A stretch of 64,000 bases of DNA, taken from contig JADIIX010000079.1 of assembly GCA_027604505.1 (NCBI GenBank), positions 40,847 through 104,846 of the forward strand, given 5' to 3'. This document shows positions 1 through 12,900 of this stretch, one piece after another; the stretch's first letter is position 1; each line of letters begins with the position of its first letter. The position numbers and the translations under genes are program-made. The stretch comes from Gonapodya sp. JEL0774 (lineage: Eukaryota; Monoblepharomycota; Monoblepharidomycetes; Monoblepharidales; Gonapodyaceae). The notes under the pieces were generated by a model. The model searched no databases. It was not told where the DNA came from and was given only the letters and a program-made list of their open reading frames with translations.

Positions 1-3000
1 TGGAAAGAAATCATCGTGGAACAGAGATTGCAATCAAGCGCATCAGGTACTCAATCCTCACGATTGCGTGTACGAAGTTGTGGTAGTAGGTGTAAACGTG
101 ACCGTCGAGGTGGTGCTCTCTGTGAAAGATGTGGTAGTGGATTCGGTGGTGGAACTCTGGGTCTCGGAGGACGTTGTCAGAGTACTTGACGTCTGCGTTT
201 TCGAGGTGGTGGATTCTGTCGTTGTGGTCAGCGTCTGAGAAGTAGTAGATTGGGTGGTGGTGCTCGGAGTCTGGGACGTTGTGGATTCGGTGGTTGTGCT
301 GGGCGTTTCTGAGGTCGTGGATTCGGTCGTGGTGGTGCTGGCATCGGCGAGAAGAGGAGAGAAGACAGCTTTGAGTGCACAATCATCCACACAACTTAGG
401 AGAACAACTGTTCCTCACGATTCCGTATAGGAAGTTGTGGTAGTCGGTGTGAAAGTGACCGTAGAAGTGGTGCTTTCGGTGAAGGACGTGGTAGTGGATT
501 CGGTTGTCGAACTCTGGGTCTCGGAGGACGTTGTCAGGGTACTTGATGTCTTCGTTTCCGAGGTGGTAGATTCTGTTGTTGTGGTCAGCGTCTCAGAAGT
601 CGTAGATCGGGTGGTGGTGCTAGGAGTTTGGGACGTTGTGGATTCGGTGGTTGTGCTAGGCGTTTCTGAGGTCGTGGATTCGGTCGTGGTGGTGCTGGCC
701 ATCGGCGATCAGAGGAGCGTAGACATCTGTGAGTGCACAACCATCCACATAACTTAAAAGACCAACTGTTCCTCACGATTCTGTATAGGAAGTTGTGGTA
801 GTCGGTGTGAAAGTGACCGTAGAAGTGGTGCTTTCGGTGAAGGACGTGGTAGTGGATTCGGTTGTCGAACTCTGGGTCTCGGAGGACGTTGTCAGGGTAC
901 TTGATGTCTGCGTTTCCGAGGTGGTAGATTCTGTTGTTGTGGTCAGCGTCTCAGAAGTAGTAGATTGGGTGGTGGTGCTGGGAGTTTGGGACGTTGTGGA
1001 TTCGGTGGTTGTGCTAGGCGTTTCTGAGGTCGTGGATTCGGTCGTGGTGGTGCTGGCATCGGGGAGAAGAGGAGAGAAGACATCTATGAGTGCACAATCA
1101 TCCAATAATTTAGAAGAACAACTATTCCTCACGATTCCGTATATGAGGTTGTGGTAGTCGGTGTGAAAGTGACAGTAAAAGTGGTGCTTTCAGTGAAGGA
1201 CGTGGTAGTGGATTCGGTCGTGGAACTCTGGGTTTCGGAGGACGTTGTCAGGGTACTTGACGTCTGCGTTTCCGAGGTGGTAGATTCTGTCGTTGTGGTC
1301 AGCGTCTCAGAAGTGGTAGATACTGTGGTCGTGCTGGGAGCTTCGGACGTTGTAGATTCCGTGGTTGTACTGGGGGCAATTTAAATTGTAGCGGTGAGAT
1401 TGCGGAGGAAGGAGGAAATGGGGTTAGCAACACCGCGAGGTAGGTATCGAGTACATGCGGTGTCCCTCACTCACCTCAGAGTAGTTGTCGTTCTGAGGTG
1501 GACGATGATCAGTCAATATACTATTGCTTGAGTTGTTGAGTTGAATGTACTCACGGCTGCAATCTTCGTTCCACTATGTACCAGCGTCTCGTTGCCGTGC
1601 AGTCTTGGTCATTCGCCTTTCCATCTGCACCATAACTGAGGCACAAACGCTCATTCAGCATCGACAATCGACTTGATCTCATTTATGGCGAAACTGACAT
1701 TTCCAAACATCTCTCTCTGCCTCCGTCTCCAGAGTTATTTGGCTCCCCGTCCTCCCAGGTAAAATTTGTGAGAGCATCTGCACCATACGAGGTCGACGCT
1801 CTAAAAACCAGTACCTATGTTGGGCGAAGTTTCCACAGGTTTTCCAACATGATTGCTTTGAACGGATTTGTCTCACAGTGACAATATCGTCAGCACCCAT
1901 CCATATTCCATTGACCCCAATACTATTTCCATCAACGGCATCAAAAATTTGCGTTTGGTCGCTTGGGCTCGTAGGAAACGCCAGTTCTCCCTGCGAGTGC
2001 CACGCCACAAAGAGAACGAAATATCTTTGTACCTTGTGGCAGAGGTTCTTCGAGATGGTCTAACTCACTCCCCATGATTGTGAAGCATCCTTCATTGCTT
2101 CAAACCAGTTCAGCTCAGTTGTTGTTACGAGACGTACAGCACGACCATTTACAATTGTCCAACCATCAGCATCGGCTGCTTCGGGGGTGCTGTCACACAG
2201 TGAACATGTCAGAACACCCGAGCTTGCCAGTCACGTGATTTTAGTCTCTCACATGTACTGTCCATCGGAGATTATAGAGACTTCATTACCGTAAATTGTG
2301 TTGATACTGCAGGTTACGCCGTTGATGACGGTCCCTCCGCGACTCACACACCAGTAAGCGGTTACTCCGCCTGAACCAGGAATGGGAGTAGGTCTGTTCG
2401 GGTCCAAATGGCATATTTTTATGCGGTGTGCAAATCTACCAACAGAACGCGTGAAACCTCACGTAGTTGTTGTTGTTGTCGTCGTCACTGGCGTCGCAGA
2501 TGTTGTCGACTCCGTCGTGGTGATGGTTCTAGCCAAATTTAAATGCACATGTACCCGGCAGTCATAGAACCGAATCTCAAAGGAATTGGACAATGTCTTG
2601 AAATCGCACAACAAAGACACAACTTACGGCACAATTCTCCTCTCAACAATATAGGCGGTGCCCGGATCAAAGCATCTGAAGTCATTTGCAGCTCCACTTT
2701 GAGTCCCGTCTCTGAGGAGTGTGGATAAGTTATTCGTCAAAACTGAGCTTCTAAGCAACGAGCGCTCCCATTGGGACGTGGAAACACTCACAAGTTCATA
2801 CATGCTTCCCAACCAACCGCATTGTCGGGCTGTTGGGGGTTGGTGGCCCACACGAATGGCGTTGTTGGTAGAGAGTTGCCACCATACGAGGTGGAGCTCC
2901 GGAAAACAGGGTTCTCAATTCGAAGCACCATTGGTGAGATGTACTCAATTGTGTGACCATTTTACTGTTACGAGCTCACAGTTTCATACCCGTCTGCTCC

Positions 3001-6000
3001 CACCCAAACGTACGGAAGTGCACCGGCGGGAACAGTTGGTAAAAGGGCATTAGCCAGATCAAGTTGATCAACACCACTCGCTGGGAATGCCAGTTCACCC
3101 TGAAAGGCGAGACAGTGTCCAAGTGAAGAAATGGTCAAGAATGCTAATAATTCGTGAAAAATCAGCCCAAAATCTCACCCCCCACGTCACAGACGCCTCT
3201 CCCATGGCTTCGAACCATGATGCCGTAGATGGTACAATTCGAACGGCCCGGTTGTTGACTATGGTCCAGCTGCCCGCGATTGCGTCTGCTGTGGTGCTGT
3301 GGGTGATTGGGTTTCACATTGCATACGTGGATACGTTAAATGGGATTGCAGATACGATGTGGGCTATAAAACATAATCTTGACACCTGACTTACATGAAC
3401 TGACCGTCCTGGACTATTCCCAGCCTGGCCTGCCGGAAGTAAGGTTGCTCCCAGAGCTCACACGCGTTATTTGCGATGTTGCCACCCCGGGAAGTGCACC
3501 AGTACGAAGTGACACCACCGACTGTTGGAAGCGCGGCGCTGTTGTGGGAGGAAGCGCAATGTGTGAGTTGGGCGAATTGCAAATTGAAGCAATTTTTACG
3601 CTGAACTTTGCTCACCGCTTAACGTAGACATCCACTTCTCCGCTTGGATATCTGACAATTCACAAATTCAGTAAGTCAGTAGAAAGGACATCTAGTCGAC
3701 GGTTGGCGTCCTCACCTTCCAGGTATCACCTTGTTGCTTGGATAGTCTGCATATTTAAGCACACAACGGTCATTAGTGTGATACCATGCAAAAAAGATGC
3801 ACTGGCTGTAAAAGTTGCACAGTCCTTCACAATCGCCTATGTTGCTGGTGTTCCAGGTTACAAATCCGACTGGACCAAACATAAAATCAAAGTTCGGTAT
3901 GACATTGTAATTTGGAATTGCGTAGAGAGTTGGATTTTGTGGATCTGGGCTGTATGTGGTATACGGAACTGTAAAGGGCCTATTGTGGTGGATTGGAATT
4001 CGGGTACGTGATGTCGTAGAGCGAAAACGCCACGTAGATACACGCAAATGCTCACGTTGCTTTCTGAAAAGCTTGGGCACCTGGAGATGCTACTTGACTG
4101 CTGAAACTTGACACGCTGACGCACGAACCATCCGGACGTACGATGTACCCAACACACGAGCTCTGCGCATTGCACATGAGTCGGCACTGCGGATCACTGG
4201 GGTTGACATAAGAACTTAAAATGGAGCCCAGAGTACTCGCAACGTCAATGGCGCCGAGGGAGATGTATGTGTCAGTTGCGCTGGGTGGGGGTGCTGAGGT
4301 TGTGGAAGTGGTACTGATTGATTCGGAAGTGGTGGATTGTGTGGTAGTGGTGGTCGTTAAAGTCGTGGTCGTCTCAGGTCTTGTTCCAGTTTGGGGGAAC
4401 AGCATCCCGCATTCAGATCCCACCGAGTTTGACGTCAGTAAAATCTAAATCAATTCATCTAACCGCCACTCACGTACTCACGACGCAAGCCTTCTTTCAA
4501 CAATGTACGCGGTACCGGAATCAAAGCATCTGAAGTCGTTTGCCCCTCCAGTAGTACCACTGCAGTGACATCCATTCTCGTCAGTCTCGAGCATCCAAGG
4601 AAAGCATCGGAAAATGAAAAGCTCACAGCTCCAAACACTCTTCCAATCCAGCTAAGTTGTCTGGCTGATTGCTCGCCCATGAGAGAGGTGGTGCTGTCTG
4701 GGCGTTGCCGCCGTAAGATGTCGAACTCCGGAAATCGTGCGTCTTGATTTGATCAACGGACGTCCATTCTGGTGAATGATTGGATGAGTAACATAGAACA
4801 GGCTCGCAGATTCTCACCTCGAAAGGGTAGTTGTCCACACCCAGCCAAACGTAGGCAAGTGCACTTTGTGGAACTTTCGAAGACAGGGCACTGAACATTG
4901 CCGCTTGGTCCGCATCACTCGCAGGGAATGCCAATTCACCCTACAATACAAGTGAAGACAAGCACCAAAGCAGCATCATGCTCAGCAATGCCAACCCGGT
5001 GAATGATTCTCGACACGGCAATGACCTCACCCCCCATGTTAATGACGCATCTCGCATAGCTTCAAACCATGATCCTGCAAACTCAACTATTCGGACAGCG
5101 CGGTTGTTTACGATAGTCCAACCAGCCTCGATCGCGTCCGCTTGCGTGCTGGTGAAAGGGATGTCGACGTGCCGATTAGTTGAGGTATACACGATTAAGT
5201 TGGCAAAGGAATACACAGAGAAGCTAATTCTAGTACGAAGCTTACATAAGCTGACCGTTTGAGACGATCGGAAGGAAAGCCTGCCGGTAGTAAGGTTTCG
5301 TGGAGAGTTTGCACCCATCACTTGTGATGGTACCACCTCGATCGGTACACCAGAAGGTCGTAATGCCACCAACTTTAGGAAGGGTTGAGCTGGAAAGTGA
5401 TAGATGATCATGGTTTTCGGTTTCGAGGGAGGAGAGAAGAACGCTGTTGCAAGAGGTTATGCTCACAGTTTCAGATAGCTATCGAAAGCACCAGTTGGGG
5501 TACTAAGAGAGAATATGAGTAATGTTCAATCGGGGGCACGGAAAAATGCTGCGGAGTTGCGTATGCTGATCTCACCACCCTGGTATCACTTTGTTGGTTG
5601 CACCAGTGGTCTGCAGAAAGCACGTGTCACCATTGCGGCTCCACGCCAACACCTGACAGACATTGGTGTAGTAGTTGCACAGCCCTTCACAGTCGCCCAC
5701 ATTGCTTGTGACCCAACTGGCGAACTTAATTGATGCATCCTGAAAGAGAAAACTGGGCATAACATTGTAATTCGGGATAGGATAGAGGGAGCCGCCGTCC
5801 GGAGTGTAGGTGGGAAAGGGATTCGCGAAGGGCCTAAATTGAGAAAAAGCGCGTTGGTCTGCGAGGACAGTGTGGTGCGCGCGAGGGGTTGCACAAATCG
5901 AACAACGGTTCGCTTACGTCGACTTCTGGAAAGCTTGAGCTCCCGGTGATGATGATTGAGTGCTGAAGCTCGATACGGTGACACAAGAGCCATCAGGACG

Positions 6001-6444
6001 TAGGATATACCCGTCGCAAGTTATCTGAGCATCGCAAGCGAGACGACACTCCGGGTCATTGAGGTTGACATAACCAGCATTTATGGAGAGGAGAACGATA
6101 TTGCCAGGTACGTCAACAGCACCAATTGACGTGTACGCGCCTGAGGAAGGAGGTGGAGCTGTTGTGGTGGTGGTGACTGCCGGTCCTGGAGGAGGTGGGG
6201 ATGCGGGTGTCGTGGTTGTTGTCGAAGGAGGAGGAGGCGGAACGTCGACTGTTGTTGTAGTTGTGAATGCCGGCGGAGGAGGTGGCTCAGTTGTCGTTGT
6301 CGTTTGGGATTCGGTGGTGGACGTGCTGAGCGTGCTCGACGTGGTGGACGTGGTGGTTTCTTGACAGCGGACTTTTGTGGCGGAAGCAAGCAAACCCCAG
6401 AAAATGACCAGGAGCACGCCTCGAGAAAACTTCCGCCTATTCAT
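1..6444 (-). CDS. Giant secreted C-type-lectin / PAN-like / mucin protein, 3' end outside the window
   Basis: About 1,444 codons in 27 exons can be followed from the ATG at 6444 to 62, where an intron leaves the left edge. Exons: 6444-5918, 5833-5576, 5502-5467, 5389-5246, 5148-5031, 4940-4818, 4742-4627, 4559-4482, 4379-4056, 3979-3716, 3651-3616, 3538-3395, 3296-3179, 3099-2980, 2913-2792, 2711-2628, 2528-2463, 2393-2253, 2189-2069, 1990-1877, 1814-1699, 1635-1555, 1492-1475, 1369-1133, 1052-777, 694-419, 337-62. Phase is kept at every junction. A signal peptide (residues 1 to about 28) precedes a Thr/Pro-rich linker, then three lectin modules, then Thr/Ser-rich exons likely to be O-glycosylated. 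The role is inferred: extracellular sugar binding or adhesion. By analogy with the two LRR-mucin genes here, the missing 3' end may hold a membrane span. Individual splice sites are predictions, especially 4818/4742 and the 18-nt exon 1492-1475. Confidence 0.75.
62..1369 (-). repeat. Tandem exon-plus-intron duplication, about 358-bp period
   Basis: Four copies of a Thr/Ser-rich exon are spaced 358, 358 and 356 bp apart (measured on the + strand motif gttgtgg at 76, 434, 792 and 1148). Three exons are exactly 276 nt and the first is 237 nt. The introns between them are 80, 82 and 81 nt and are also alike. Every exon is symmetric phase 2-2, so copies add in frame. Each ends in the same YTES/YTQS codons followed by a GTGAGG donor. 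Confidence 0.9.
1555..2393 (-). other. Lectin module 3 (CTLD with EPN motif, no PAN-like exons)
   Basis: Exons of 141, 121, 114, 116 and 81 nt correspond to the last five exons of modules 1 and 2. The PAN-like and 36-nt exons are absent; a 66-nt Thr-rich exon (2528-2463) takes their place. The CTLD has NWFEAMKDASQSW, GELAFP, IWMGADD, WEDGEPNNSGDGG...ERC and ANDQDC. EPN is the classical mannose-type signature. The donor after ERCLEM is GTCAGT, weaker than the usual GTGAGT. Confidence 0.75.
2628..4379 (-). other. Lectin module 2 (linker + PAN-like + CTLD, QPD motif)
   Basis: This repeats module 1 exon by exon: 324, 264, 36, 144, 118, 120, 122 and 84 nt. The 36-, 144- and 118-nt exons match module 1 in length exactly. 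The linker is Thr-rich, followed by a conserved Cys segment (DPQCRLMCNAQSSC). The CTLD shows WFEAMGEASVTW, GELAFP, YVWVGADGY, QQPDN...EAC and NDFRC. Confidence 0.75.
4482..5833 (-). other. Lectin module 1 (PAN-like + Cys segment + CTLD, QPD motif)
   Basis: Seven exons. The first (5833-5576) has the PAN/apple-like Cys spacing GDCEGLCNYY...C...W...C. A 36-nt exon and a 144-nt exon with WCTDRGG follow. The CTLD spans four exons: WFEAMRDASLTW, GGELAFP, YVWLGVDNY, then WASNQPDN...EEC and NDFRC. QPD in this position is the classical galactose-type signature of C-type lectins; specificity here is inference. Confidence 0.75.
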
Positions 6445-7385
6445 TTTCGCCGCTGACGGCGATAATAGTGCGCTGATGAATTTCCGCCGTGGATGGGTCG
6501 CGGGAGTTGTGCAGATATATTACAGTCGGCAGCTGGTCAAGTATTCAATGCCACATAGGGGAAAGAATGTATCCGCAGTCAAAGCATCGCTAGACACGCG
6601 ATCACTCGATGAGATACTTACGTGGCGACCCTGCTCTTTCCTCTCCCCGTCTTCCTCACTTGGTTTATCGAAACTACCTGGGGCAGGTATCAGTTTAGGA
6701 ATGAACGGAACAAAGTCCGAGGTGCCGGCCTTTCATCCCCGCCTTCCCAACCTTAAAACTAATACCACGAAAGAGGGCATGACTACCGATCAAATGTGGA
6801 TCATGCAGTTGTCGCCGAGGGAGGAGAATTTTATATAGAAATTCACAAGCGACTGGCTACCAGAGCCGAGATGTGAAATCACTCCGTCTGAAGGACCGTA
6901 ATCAATCGGATCAATGGAATCATGTACTCTTCGCTTGAGCTCTCCCATAGGACTATCATGCGCAGTTTCCATCTTCATTACATAACTTCATCGATCTTAA
7001 TGCCGCGAATGAAGTAAAGTTTATGAAATATCAGTCATACCTGTGTTTGCCATGTCAACACGGTTCTTGGGTTCGATTGGCCAGATGCTGAGTGCAGGGG
7101 GGGGGGCGGGGGGCACGGGAGTATGTACTGGACACAGACAAAAATAATGCAAGGTAGGGTTGTTCGAACAACTTATCCAAATCCATGCCTGAATGTGAGC
7201 AAAGCCCAAGCGATTGCAAGCAGAGAAAAGGCAATTTCTTGTTGTTTTTTCAATCCCGCGATGTCGACAGAGAATTAATCGATTCTCATCGCAATTTCTG
7301 ACTGTGTTGCCCTTGAAGCATCCCGCTTTGACTCCATTCCCCAGCCACCAGGCGATGCGATTTTTGGAATTGTAAAGGAAGTAAG
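6445..7385. other. Intergenic, no gene seen
   Basis: Divergent space between the lectin gene and the aminotransferase. Short open frames show no recognisable protein. A G-rich run lies near 7098-7119. An undetected 5' exon of the aminotransferase may lie at the right end. Confidence 0.5.
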
Positions 7386-9585
<2,200 letters not shown>

Positions 9586-9934
9586 AAAAATTGTGGGTTA
9601 GAATGGTGCAGTTACAATTGGAATGGCATAATCGTAATGTATTGAGGAGAGAAGAGAAGCCCGAAACGCCGAGAAAGCGGAGATTGTGCAAGCCGGAAGA
9701 CGGTCGGAGGCGAGGGCGAAATATACCGCACTTGCGACAAGCGATGGATGAGTTGGCGCCGGTCAAACTGAGCTCTTTTGCGATGTATTTCATTGGCAAA
9801 TTCATTTATGTTCGCCAGTTTTTTTCTCCGGGTGAGGGGCTCCACTCTCCTGCGGCATCGAAAGCCTGATCTCAAAAACGGCCAAAGGTATTTCGAACTC
9901 CGGGGAACTCCACCTGAAAACACTGTAGTTCCCA
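9586..9934. other. Short intergenic spacer
   Basis: Space between the aminotransferase and the redox gene on the same strand. A long minus-strand open frame crosses it but also covers real plus-strand exons, and I treat it as a shadow. No gene is seen. Confidence 0.5.
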
Positions 9935-12900
9935 ATGAATCGAGCTCCGCCTGCGCCAGACGCGGCGGGATTTCGACATCGGCGACCTTCGATGCTCGTG
10001 ATTGTTGCCTTTTCCTTAATTGGGTTCTTGGCGTCCACCCTGTCGGTCGAGTCGGCATCCCTGTGTGGACTGAATGTGACAGATTGGGCGGATATACGGA
10101 CGCAGATCGCTGGACTTGTTGCAGGCGGTGAGTGAGATGTGGATGAGTTGTTATAGTGGGCATACCAGAAGTGACAATCTCTCTCGAAAACTCCAATGAA
10201 TCCTTCTCAACCCAATGAATGGATCTGCTTGCAAAGGATACGGCCCGGACTATGTTCGACTTACCTATCACGATGGTGGAACTTATTCGGTGGTGGATGG
10301 TTCAGGGGGTGCTAGGGGAACTCTCAAAATCGTTCCCTTTCTGAACGGGACCTTGGGTCTGCTTCCTGGAATCCAGTCTCTGGAAATCATCAAGGAACGC
10401 TACCCGGCGATTTCCTATGCGGACCTTTGGGCGTTTGCGGGAGCCGTTGCAGTGTATGAGAGGTACAGTCGATGCTCAACCCTCGTTTCCATTTCCCTAT
10501 CTCAATGGTCCTCACAATGAATCTCAGTGGAGGGCCTCTAATCCGTTTTCGATGTGGACGGAAAGATTTCCTGTTCGTCTGTGTGGTGTCAGCTGTTCTT
10601 GTTGTACAGAAGTCTCATGCTGATGTTCCCCGACAGTGTCGGCGAATACACGGATGCCCAGAATCACGGTCGATTACCACAAGGCTGGAACAATGCCACG
10701 GTAATTCGTCAATCATTTGGCAGGATGGGGTTCACGGATCGTGAGACGGTTGCTCTCATTGGGGGAGGCCATTCCATGGGACGGGTGAGTGACGAGCGCC
10801 GCAACCATTGAGGGTTCAAACTGAGAGTGACCGGGGCTTGACTTTTTCTAGTGTCGCTATGATTTGAGGTACGTGGGCCTGGGTGATGAAGCTGAGAAAC
10901 ATTGGAATCGATTGGCCGTTTGCTGATACAACACTGAACTGCTCCTTGGCACACATCCAGCGGGTTTTCTGGGTAAGTCTTCGATACCCCGCAGCATTTG
11001 AGCACGTGATGCTAACATGGTATTTGCATAATCTGAATGCCAGACCCTGGGCAGACAACCCTTTTCGGTGCGTTTGGTTTAACCGCACCTGCAACTTTCA
11101 CAATTCCTGAACTCTTGTCCCGCGAAACTCGCAAACTCAGCTTCACCAACCAATTCTTTGTCCTTCGTACGCAAGATTCGACCTCCTTTCGCCCGGTTGC
11201 GAATCCTAATGGTTTAACTCAGTTCAACATAACGGACAACAGCAAGATGGCCCTTCCGTCCGACCACTCCTTAACCCTTGACCAAAGCTACGCTCCAATT
11301 ACCCAAGAATACGCCAAAAATGCTTCTATTTTCTTCAGTGACTTTGCTGCCGCTTACTCCAAGCTGATGGAGCTTGGAAGCAGTCTCGTCGACGCGAATG
11401 CGGTGAACGTGACGGGAGTAAGTGGGACGAGACTCGGCGTGGCCACTGACGCGCAATCAAGCACAGCGTTTGCGGGGGGATGGTCCTCTGTGCAACTGGG
11501 GTCGATGTTGCTACTGAAGTGGAAGCTGCGTCAGTCAGACGGGTACATTGACTTTCAGCTGTTCTCCATGGCCGGTGGTATGTACATGAATATGAATGCT
11601 CGTACTCGCTCAAAAGGTGCTGCTCAACTCACTAGTTCTGCCCCTCCGTTTCAGGTTGGTTTGCCTTCGGCATCGGCTCCGGGATGCCATCGCAAGATGT
11701 GTATTCCTACGAACCAGCTACGGGCAAAATCACGGACAGAATTTCCAGCACTTTTGATATGCCAACGCCTGACACTGAAGCGAATGGGTTGGATAATGTG
11801 GAGAATTTCCAGGATTTGACGGCCTCCTTGGGACAAGGCACCTGGACGAAGGTGGTGGGCTTCTCGAGGAAATTGAACACTGGAGATTTAAATGACGCCA
11901 TAATAGCGCCTGGATCAATGACGATAACGTGAGTGACATGAGGTCGACGCGCAAGAAATGAAAATCTGTTCAGTTTCCGGAACTTTTGCATCAGCTATGC
12001 TTGGTCCACTGACTCCCCATCTATCGCGTACCACGGTGCCAATAAGGGGAAAATCTCTCTTGACATGTTTACGGCAGTCCTGATAGCTACTAGCACAGAC
12101 TCAAAAGTCCTCGCTTTGCAGGCATTCCATGGAAGTAGGTTGACCTCTCCACTGTGTTGCTACTTTTCTCTTACCAGGTTTCCACGTATTAGTCACGATG
12201 CTAGTGTCGTTTGGGCTTTTGCTGCCGTTGGGCATCTTCTTCGCTAAATATTCGGACTTGTATCCCCTCGTGGTAGGTTTTAATGCGTTATCTGTACATC
12301 TGTGACCTTATTTGTACTCTCTACGGCAGTGGTTGCAACAACACGAAAAAATTAACACCCTCGTGTACACGAATGTTGCCCTTTCTGCGCTCGTGAGTCA
12401 TGTCGGTGAAAAGCTGTAACTGTGTGACCATTCTGACGAGTCTTCACTGGCAGATTGCACTCGTTGGGCGCCTTAGTGGTGGTAACGAGACCACGCATCC
12501 CATTTTGGGAATGATCTTGTTTGGAACGTTGACCATTACGGTTCTTGTGGGCTTCCTAATTGGCCACTACCTCAATATTCCGAGTAATCTGAGTCGCCAC
12601 CTGTCACGCGGGCACAAATACATAAAGCTTTTTCACGTGTGAGCCTTTCCCCTCGTTGTAATGGAAACGTGGTGATACAAACTGACGTCTTCTTTGTGAT
12701 TCTTCCGTTTATGAAGCGTCTCTGGCTATTCGTGCTACATACTTGGACTAACAAATGGTGCTCTGGGCCTGTGGGACTACATGACACGGAGCATAAGCAC
12801 CCGAATGGCGGACCAAATTATCGCTCTCTCCCTCTACGTGTCAGCGGTCATGGCGGTGCCAACAGCCCTATACTTCTATCACGCCCGTCAGAAAAGGAAA

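Noticed and set aside
437-1384. Long plus-strand Val-rich open frames over the mucin exons
   Set aside because: They are the antisense of Thr/Ser codons (ACC/ACG read backwards gives GGT/CGT-type frames). Minus-strand exons have consistent splice borders and phases.
2624-2851. In-frame stops after VERRLAS and VERRIVP as ends of separate short lectin genes
   Set aside because: The stop codons overlap strong donors (GTGAGT, GTAAGT), and downstream exons continue in phase with the same module layout. Only the first module has a signal peptide.
4941-5411. 156-codon minus-strand open frame as a single-exon gene
   Set aside because: It reads through the intron between exons 4 and 5 of the lectin gene. 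Only its middle matches the CTLD.
9612-10271. 219-codon minus-strand frame
   Set aside because: It overlaps the signal-anchor exon and first peroxidase exon on the plus strand, which show family motifs; the minus frame shows none.
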